Below are positions 29,395 to 34,086 of a stretch of 34,086 bases of DNA, piece by piece. The number at the start of each line of letters is the position of its first letter. The first letter of the stretch is position 1. The notes under the pieces are model-generated. The model saw nothing but the letters and a program-made list of their open reading frames with translations. It made no database searches and was not told the origin of the DNA. The DNA is from an uncultured Alphaproteobacteria bacterium (GTDB lineage Bacteria > Pseudomonadota > Alphaproteobacteria > HIMB59 > GCA-002718135). The position numbers and the translations under genes are program-made. The stretch spans positions 1-34,086 of the forward strand of contig CACHLW010000012.1 in NCBI GenBank assembly GCA_902580765.1. The letters are read 5' to 3'.

Positions 29395-29432
29395 TTGATT
29401 ACACTTCAACAAATACAAGATGCACATAAGAA
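29395..29432 (+). repeat. 38-bp inverted repeat, right arm (start of eutB)
   Basis: This arm starts TTGATTACACTTCAAC exactly at the TTG start codon of the next gene and covers its first 12.7 codons. It is the exact reverse complement of 29264-29301, with a 93-bp spacer. In a read-through mRNA the eutB start would be buried in a 38-bp duplex. The encoded peptide fits the EutB family N-terminus, so this arm is probably the original and the crcB arm the copy. Confidence 0.97.
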
Positions 29433-30357
29433 AATTTTACCTTATGTTAATTATACACCATTAATTAATTCTAATTTCTTATCAAAAAATACTACAGTAA
29501 AACTAAAGTTAGAAAATTTTCAAATCACTGGTTCATTTAAGTTAAGAGGCGCTGTTAATAAACTTCTTTCTTTAAGTGAAGATGACAAAAACAAAGGAGT
29601 CATTGCAGTTTCTACAGGCAATCACGGCAAAGGTGTTGCTTATGCTTCAAAAGTATTAGGCATTCAATCAACAATATATATGTCTTCAATGGTACCAGAA
29701 TATAGAAAAGAGGCTATTGAAAAATTAGGAGCTAAAGTAGAAATTATTGGAAAGAATAGTGATGAAGCTGATTTGTATGCTAAACAAATTGCGAAAGAAA
29801 AAAATATCCCATTAATTCATCCTTTTGATGATGAAGATATTATAATAGGCCAAGGTACAGTTGGACTTGAAATGCTTACTGAATTTCCTGAAGTTGATAC
29901 AGTAATTATACCAACATCTGGTGGCGGTCTTATATCTGGAATTGCTCAGGCTATTAAACTTCAAAAACCTAACACAAAAATTATTGCCGTATCTATGGAA
30001 AGAGGCCCTTCAATGTATGAAAGTCTAAAAGAGGGTAAGCCTGTTGATGTAGAAGAAACTGAAACTTTAGCCGATTGTTTAGGAGGTAGTATTGGTTTAG
30101 ATAATAAATTTACATTTAATATTGTACAACAATACGTTGATGACTTTGTTTTAGTAAGTGAAGAAAAAATAGCTGAGGGAATTAGAATTAACTTTTTAGA
30201 ACATAAAATTGTATCTGAAGGTGCTGCAGCAACAAGTGTTATGGTTGTTAAAGAAAAATTAACATCGCACTTAGGAAAAAATATAATTTGTTTAATTTGT
30301 GGTGGAAATATTGACTCGGAACTATTTAATAAAGTTTTAAGCCATGCTCATCCTTAA
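29395..30357 (+). CDS. eutB: EutB/BhcB-type PLP-dependent hydroxy-amino-acid dehydratase
   Basis: This is a fold-type-II PLP enzyme of the serine/threonine dehydratase group. The protein has 320 residues. SFKLRGA places the Schiff-base lysine at K49. STGNHG (73-78) binds substrate, and TSGGGL (174-179) is the phosphate loop. VSMERGPSM and LADCLGGSIGLDN match the hydroxyectoine-utilisation EutB group rather than IlvA; that group also includes the beta-hydroxyaspartate dehydratase BhcB. It probably converts a 3-hydroxy amino acid to an imine for the next gene. The start is TTG at 29395; an in-frame TGA at 29377-29379 excludes a longer ATG start, and no ribosome-binding site is seen. It overlaps eutC by 14 bp. 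Confidence 0.87.
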   Translation: MITLQQIQDAHKKILPYVNYTPLINSNFLSKNTTVKLKLENFQITGSFKLRGAVNKLLSLSEDDKNKGVIAVSTGNHGKGVAYASKVLGIQSTIYMSSMVPEYRKEAIEKLGAKVEIIGKNSDEADLYAKQIAKEKNIPLIHPFDDEDIIIGQGTVGLEMLTEFPEVDTVIIPTSGGGLISGIAQAIKLQKPNTKIIAVSMERGPSMYESLKEGKPVDVEETETLADCLGGSIGLDNKFTFNIVQQYVDDFVLVSEEKIAEGIRINFLEHKIVSEGAAATSVMVVKEKLTSHLGKNIICLICGGNIDSELFNKVLSHAHP

Positions 30358-31318
30358 TAAAAATGATATTATTCAACATGTAAATTTGAATAAAAATCTC
30401 ATACCAATAATAGAGGAGGCTTTCATAAGTTTATCAAAGGGATTGGTAATGATGCCACCTATAATGAGAATTGATATTGAAAAATATCATGGTGAATCAG
30501 ATGTTAAAGCTGCATACGTTGAAGGTCTTGATAGTTTTGCAATAAAAATTGCCTCAGGTTTTTTTGATAATCCAAAACTTGGTTTGCCATCTAGTAATGG
30601 ACTGATGGTTTTATTAGATTCAAAGACTGGAGTTGTAAAATCTGTTTTATTAGATGAAGGTTATCTTACAGATACTAGAACAGCTATAGCAGGAGCAATA
30701 GCTACAAAATATTTATCAAATCAAAATGCTAATTCTGTTGGTATTATTGGGGCTGGAATTCAAGCCAAATTACAACTTCAAGCAATAATGTTAGTTAGAA
30801 AAATAAATAAAATTATAGTCTGGGCAAGAGATGAGACAAAAGTGAATCAATTTATAGAAAGTTTCAAAAATTTAGATATAGATTTGTATACAGCTTCTTC
30901 TTGCAAAGAATTGGCAAGCTTATCAGAAATAATTGTTACAACGACTCCTAGTAAAAAACCGCTTTTGGAATTTGATTGGATAAATAAAGGAACTCACATA
31001 ACAGCAATGGGATCAGATGCAGAACAAAAAAACGAATTAGATCCTCAGATGTTAAAACATTGTGATCAATATGTACCTGACAATCAATTACAAACAAGTG
31101 TTATGGGTGAATTACATCATGCTTTAAAACAAAATATAATTTCTTCCAAAGAAAAATTTAATGAACTCGGCGATATAATTAACGATCCAAGTTTAGGAAG
31201 AAAAAATAAAGAAGATATAACTATATGTGATTTGACAGGAACTGGTGTACAAGATACTGCAATAGCTAGATTTGCTTATAATCTTTGTAAAAAAAATAAT
31301 TTAGGCATCAATATTTAA
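30344..31318 (+). CDS. eutC: EutC/BhcD-type imine reductase (ornithine cyclodeaminase family)
   Basis: This NAD(P)H-dependent enzyme belongs to the ornithine cyclodeaminase/mu-crystallin family. The protein has 324 residues. The Rossmann motif GIIGAGIQA lies at 133-141. DNPKLGLPSSNG (75-86), YLTDTRTAIAGA (107-118), AMGSDAEQKNELD (221-233) and DLTGTGVQDTAIA match the EutC subgroup. Its relative BhcD is iminosuccinate reductase. Next to the dehydratase, the likely job is to reduce the imine product to an amino acid such as aspartate. The 14-bp overlap with eutB implies coupled translation. True ornithine cyclodeaminase activity is less likely. Confidence 0.87.
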   Translation: MLILNKNDIIQHVNLNKNLIPIIEEAFISLSKGLVMMPPIMRIDIEKYHGESDVKAAYVEGLDSFAIKIASGFFDNPKLGLPSSNGLMVLLDSKTGVVKSVLLDEGYLTDTRTAIAGAIATKYLSNQNANSVGIIGAGIQAKLQLQAIMLVRKINKIIVWARDETKVNQFIESFKNLDIDLYTASSCKELASLSEIIVTTTPSKKPLLEFDWINKGTHITAMGSDAEQKNELDPQMLKHCDQYVPDNQLQTSVMGELHHALKQNIISSKEKFNELGDIINDPSLGRKNKEDITICDLTGTGVQDTAIARFAYNLCKKNNLGINI

Positions 31319-31321
31319 TTT

Positions 31322-32764
31322 ATGAGTCAAGTAATAGTAAAAAAAACGTCTGATTATTTCAAATCAAAAGGAGTTGTCTTACCTAGTATAAGTGAACTTC
31401 AAGATCCTCAAATTATTAATGATGATATTAAAAATTCTCTAAAAAAAATAAATAATAATGATATCAATCCTCTTAACCTTTTTAGAGTTCATTGGTTTAA
31501 TAAAAGAGATCAATCAGGTTTTGGAAATGAGCCTGAATATATTGTGCTTCCAACAGAATTCACAGGTGTAAAGGCAAAGATAATTGTAAATATGGGACGA
31601 TATTTTCCCTTAATAACAGCTCATAAAGTTTTGGCAGCTTACGGTTGTTTGCTTCCAAGAATATTGAATGGCACTTTTGATTATGAAAAACATAAAGCGG
31701 TTTGGCCTTCTACAGGAAATTATTGTAGGGGTGGAGTGGCAATATCTCGGATAATGGGTCTTAATAGTATTGCAATACTTCCTGAAGGAATGAGTAATGA
31801 GAGATTTGAATGGTTGAATAATTGGGTTGAAGATAAAAAAAATATCATCAAGACAAAAGGCTCAGAAAGTAATGTTAAAGAAATATATGATGCTTGTAAT
31901 GAACTAAAAAAAAATAATCAAAATGATATAATAAATCAATTTGATGAGTATTATAATTACGGTATTCATCGTTCTGTAACTGGTCCATCGTTTGAAAAAT
32001 CATTTCTTAAAGTTAAAGGTAGCAGCAATTTAACTCCTAGGTTTTACGTAAGTGCTTCAGGATCTAGTGGTACTCTAGCAGCAGGAGATTATCTTAAAGA
32101 CAAATTACAGACTAAGATTGCAGTTGTTGAAGCTTTGGAGTGTCCAACATTGCTTCATGGAGGTTATGGTGAACATAATATACAAGGAATTGGTGATAAA
32201 CACATTCCCCTTATTCATAATGTAATGAATACAGATTTTGTCGTAGATGTTTCTGATCAAGCTACCAATAATTTAAATATGATTTTTAATACTGCAATTG
32301 GAAAAAATTTTTTAATTGAGAAAAAAAATTTTGACCCTGATTTTGTTTCTCGACTTCCTGAATTTGGTTTCTCAGCAATAGCAAATATATTAGCATCAAT
32401 AAAACTAGCTAAATATATGGATTTAAATAGTGATGACGCAATTATAACGGTTGCTACTGATGGTGCAGATTTATATATGTCAGAGTTAAACAAGACCATT
32501 GCTGATTTTAAAAATAATTATGATGAAATAGTTTGTGCTGAACTATTTGGAAAACACTTATCAGGAATATCTACTGATAATATGCTTGAACTCTCTCACA
32601 TCGATAAGAAAAGAATATTTAATTTAGGGTACTTTACTTGGGTAGAGCAACAAGGAGTTAGTCTTGAAGAATTTGAAAAAAGAAAAGATCAAAAATTTTG
32701 GAATTCACATTATGAATATATGCTTTCTCTAGACAATAAGATTAAAGAATTTAATAATATGTAG
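31322..32764 (+). CDS. Divergent fold-type-II PLP enzyme, unassigned function
   Basis: The 480 residues are longer than typical cysteine synthases (about 310). An N-terminal extension of about 75 residues precedes the PLP fold. Family-like elements appear in order: ITAHKVLAAYG, with K102 as the probable Schiff-base lysine; STGNYCRGG (130-138) at the substrate-loop position; SASGSSGTLAAG (244-255) as the phosphate-binding loop; and NIQGIGDKHIP (286-296), which resembles the cystathionine-synthase EGIGxxxIP segment. The usual SxKDR sequence is replaced by TAHK. The gene lies 3 bp after eutC and 3 bp before an M20 hydrolase, so it probably acts in the same pathway, perhaps as a lyase or beta-replacement enzyme. 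The substrate cannot be read from the sequence. Confidence 0.75.
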   Translation: MSQVIVKKTSDYFKSKGVVLPSISELQDPQIINDDIKNSLKKINNNDINPLNLFRVHWFNKRDQSGFGNEPEYIVLPTEFTGVKAKIIVNMGRYFPLITAHKVLAAYGCLLPRILNGTFDYEKHKAVWPSTGNYCRGGVAISRIMGLNSIAILPEGMSNERFEWLNNWVEDKKNIIKTKGSESNVKEIYDACNELKKNNQNDIINQFDEYYNYGIHRSVTGPSFEKSFLKVKGSSNLTPRFYVSASGSSGTLAAGDYLKDKLQTKIAVVEALECPTLLHGGYGEHNIQGIGDKHIPLIHNVMNTDFVVDVSDQATNNLNMIFNTAIGKNFLIEKKNFDPDFVSRLPEFGFSAIANILASIKLAKYMDLNSDDAIITVATDGADLYMSELNKTIADFKNNYDEIVCAELFGKHLSGISTDNMLELSHIDKKRIFNLGYFTWVEQQGVSLEEFEKRKDQKFWNSHYEYMLSLDNKIKEFNNM

Positions 32765-32767
32765 GTT

Positions 32768-33922
32768 ATGAAAACTCAGTCATTACATAACCAATTAGTA
32801 GAATGGCGTCATGATCTTCATATGCATCCACAATTAAGTTTTGAAGAAGAGTACGCTGCAGCAAAAGTATCAACACTTCTAAAAGAGTTTGGAATAGAAG
32901 TTCATTCTGGTATCGCCAGAACTGGAGTAGTTGGAATTTTAAAAAAAGGAAATAGTTCAAAATCAATAGGTATAAGAGCTGACATGGATGCTCTTCCTAT
33001 ACATGAAACTAATAAGTTTAGTTATAAGTCCAAGTTTGATAACAGAATGCATGCATGTGGACATGACGGTCACACAACAATGTTATTAGGTGCAGCAAAA
33101 TATTTATCAGAAAAAGGTAACTTTAACGGCACAGTATATTTTATTTTTCAACCTGATGAAGAAAATACTTTTGGTGCAAGAACAATGATAGATGAGGGCT
33201 TGTTTGATAAATTTAACATTGATGAAGTTTATGCTATGCACAATATTCCTAACATGGAAATTGGAACATTTGGTACTAGAAAAGGGGCAATCACAGCAAG
33301 TGAAAATTTATTCGAAATTGAAATAAAAGCCAAAGGTGGGCACGCTGCATTGCCTCATATGGGGGTAGATGCAATAACTGTTGGCTCTCAAATAGCAGTA
33401 GCACTTCAATCGATAGTCTCTAGGAAATTAAATCCTGCAGATAATGGTATAGTTTCTATTACTGAATTTATAACCGATGGTAAAAAAAACGTTCTGCCAG
33501 GTATGGTTAAAATGACTGGTGATGCAAGAGCTTTATCAAAAGAAACAAATGAAAAAATTGCTTCAAAAATGTTACAAATCGTCGAAGGCATTTGCAATGC
33601 ACATGGTGTTAGTGGTAGTGTTAAATATGAAACAGCCTGTCCTGTAACCTTTAATTCAAAAAACCAAACTGAGTCTGCAACAAAAGCTGCAGTTTCATTA
33701 CTTGGTAACGATAAATGTAATGGTGATATTGAACCACGTTTATTCTCAGAAGATTTTTCTGTTATGGCAAATGAAAAACCTGGCTGCTTTGTTTTAATGG
33801 GTAACGGCACATCAGAGCAGCATTCTAGACCTTTACATGCTGACAATTATGATTTTAATGACGAATTATTAGTCATAGGTTCTTCATATTGGATTGAATT
33901 GGTAGAACAACAATTAAAATAA
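32768..33922 (+). CDS. M20D-family metallo-amidohydrolase (HipO-like)
   Basis: The protein has 384 residues, normal for N-acyl-amino-acid amidohydrolases such as hippurate hydrolase and N-acetyl-diaminopimelate deacetylase. Likely dimetal ligands are C97 and H99 in HACGHDGH, the E131-E132 pair in QPDEE, H158 in AMHNIP and a C-terminal His in SRPLHAD. GGHAALPHMGVDAI belongs to the dimerisation domain. Having no signal peptide, it should act in the cytoplasm on an acylated amino acid. In ectoine pathways the deacetylase EutE/DoeB is of a different (aspartoacylase-like) family, so this could be a non-homologous stand-in; that is speculative. The M24 gene starts directly after its stop. Confidence 0.9.
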   Translation: MKTQSLHNQLVEWRHDLHMHPQLSFEEEYAAAKVSTLLKEFGIEVHSGIARTGVVGILKKGNSSKSIGIRADMDALPIHETNKFSYKSKFDNRMHACGHDGHTTMLLGAAKYLSEKGNFNGTVYFIFQPDEENTFGARTMIDEGLFDKFNIDEVYAMHNIPNMEIGTFGTRKGAITASENLFEIEIKAKGGHAALPHMGVDAITVGSQIAVALQSIVSRKLNPADNGIVSITEFITDGKKNVLPGMVKMTGDARALSKETNEKIASKMLQIVEGICNAHGVSGSVKYETACPVTFNSKNQTESATKAAVSLLGNDKCNGDIEPRLFSEDFSVMANEKPGCFVLMGNGTSEQHSRPLHADNYDFNDELLVIGSSYWIELVEQQLK

Positions 33923-34086
33923 ATGTTTTCTGAAAATTTAAATAAATTAAAGAAAAAAATGTCTGAGAATAATATTGATCTCTCAATTATAACAGATGAT
34001 GACTCGATATATTATTTCACAGGATACCATGACTTCCTTCATATGGATTTTTATCGACCAACATTATTAGTTGTTTCAAATGATCA
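33923..34086 (+). CDS. M24 peptidase-family protein, N-terminal fragment
   Basis: The gene begins at the base after the M20 stop and runs off the window with 54 codons seen. NLNKLKKKMSENNIDLSIIT, then DDDSIYYFTGYHDF, is the creatinase/prolidase N-terminal pattern found in Xaa-Pro dipeptidases, creatinase and the ectoine hydrolase EutD/DoeA. The segment after TGY does not obviously match the EutD consensus I recall, so the substrate is open. The catalytic pita-bread domain lies outside the window. Confidence 0.75.
   Translation, partial: MFSENLNKLKKKMSENNIDLSIITDDDSIYYFTGYHDFLHMDFYRPTLLVVSND

Noticed and set aside
33406-33846. 146-codon open frame on the minus strand inside the M20 gene
   Set aside because: It is antisense to conserved M20 coding sequence with no domain pattern; a shadow frame.
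32768-33922. Calling the M20 protein DoeB/EutE
   Set aside because: DoeB/EutE belong to the aspartoacylase-like family. The HACGHDGH and QPDEE motifs here are M20D, so a shared name would mislead.
1-34086. CRISPR arrays, insertion sequences, prophage or attachment sites
   Set aside because: No direct repeat array, transposase or integrase frame, or terminal repeat was seen. The only long repeat found is the 38-bp inverted pair.

Overview
The window is a visibly AT-rich stretch of a compact bacterial chromosome, most likely from a streamlined marine alphaproteobacterium of the SAR11/HIMB59/SAR116 type. The main evidence is gene order: secY is followed by adk and then rpsM-rpsK-rpoA-rplQ, an alphaproteobacterial arrangement. 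Very short intergenic gaps, many one-base TAATG gene overlaps and a (hydroxy)ectoine-type catabolic module also fit. The exact lineage is an inference; no 16S gene is present.

Positions 1-1626 hold tRNA-Tyr, tRNA-Gly, tuf and tRNA-Trp behind a TTGACA promoter. Positions 1641-4611 are secE-nusG-rplK-rplA, an L10 leader RNA, then rplJ-rplL. Positions 4669-12985 are rpoB-rpoC. Positions 13090-24694 are the fused str/S10/spc block, from rpsL through rplO. In this block tuf is absent between fusA and rpsJ, and rpmD (L30) is absent between rpsE and rplO. Positions 24695-28941 are secY, adk, rpsM, rpsK, rpoA and rplQ. All genes lie on the + strand. Candidate promoters or processing hairpins sit in the few real gaps: rplA-rplJ, rplL-rpoB, rpoC-rpsL and adk-rpsM.

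After rplQ comes crcB, a fluoride channel gene. It is followed by a tightly packed catabolic operon that runs off the end: a EutB/BhcB-type dehydratase, a EutC/BhcD-type imine reductase, an unusual 480-residue fold-type-II PLP enzyme, an M20 amidohydrolase and the start of an M24 peptidase-family gene. The set resembles hydroxyectoine or beta-hydroxyaspartate catabolism, but the hydrolase partners differ from the classic EutD/EutE pair.

The most striking unexplained structure is a perfect 38-bp inverted repeat. One arm encodes the C-terminal end of CrcB. The other begins exactly at the TTG start codon of eutB and encodes the EutB N-terminus. The arms are separated by 93 bp that contain a second hairpin.
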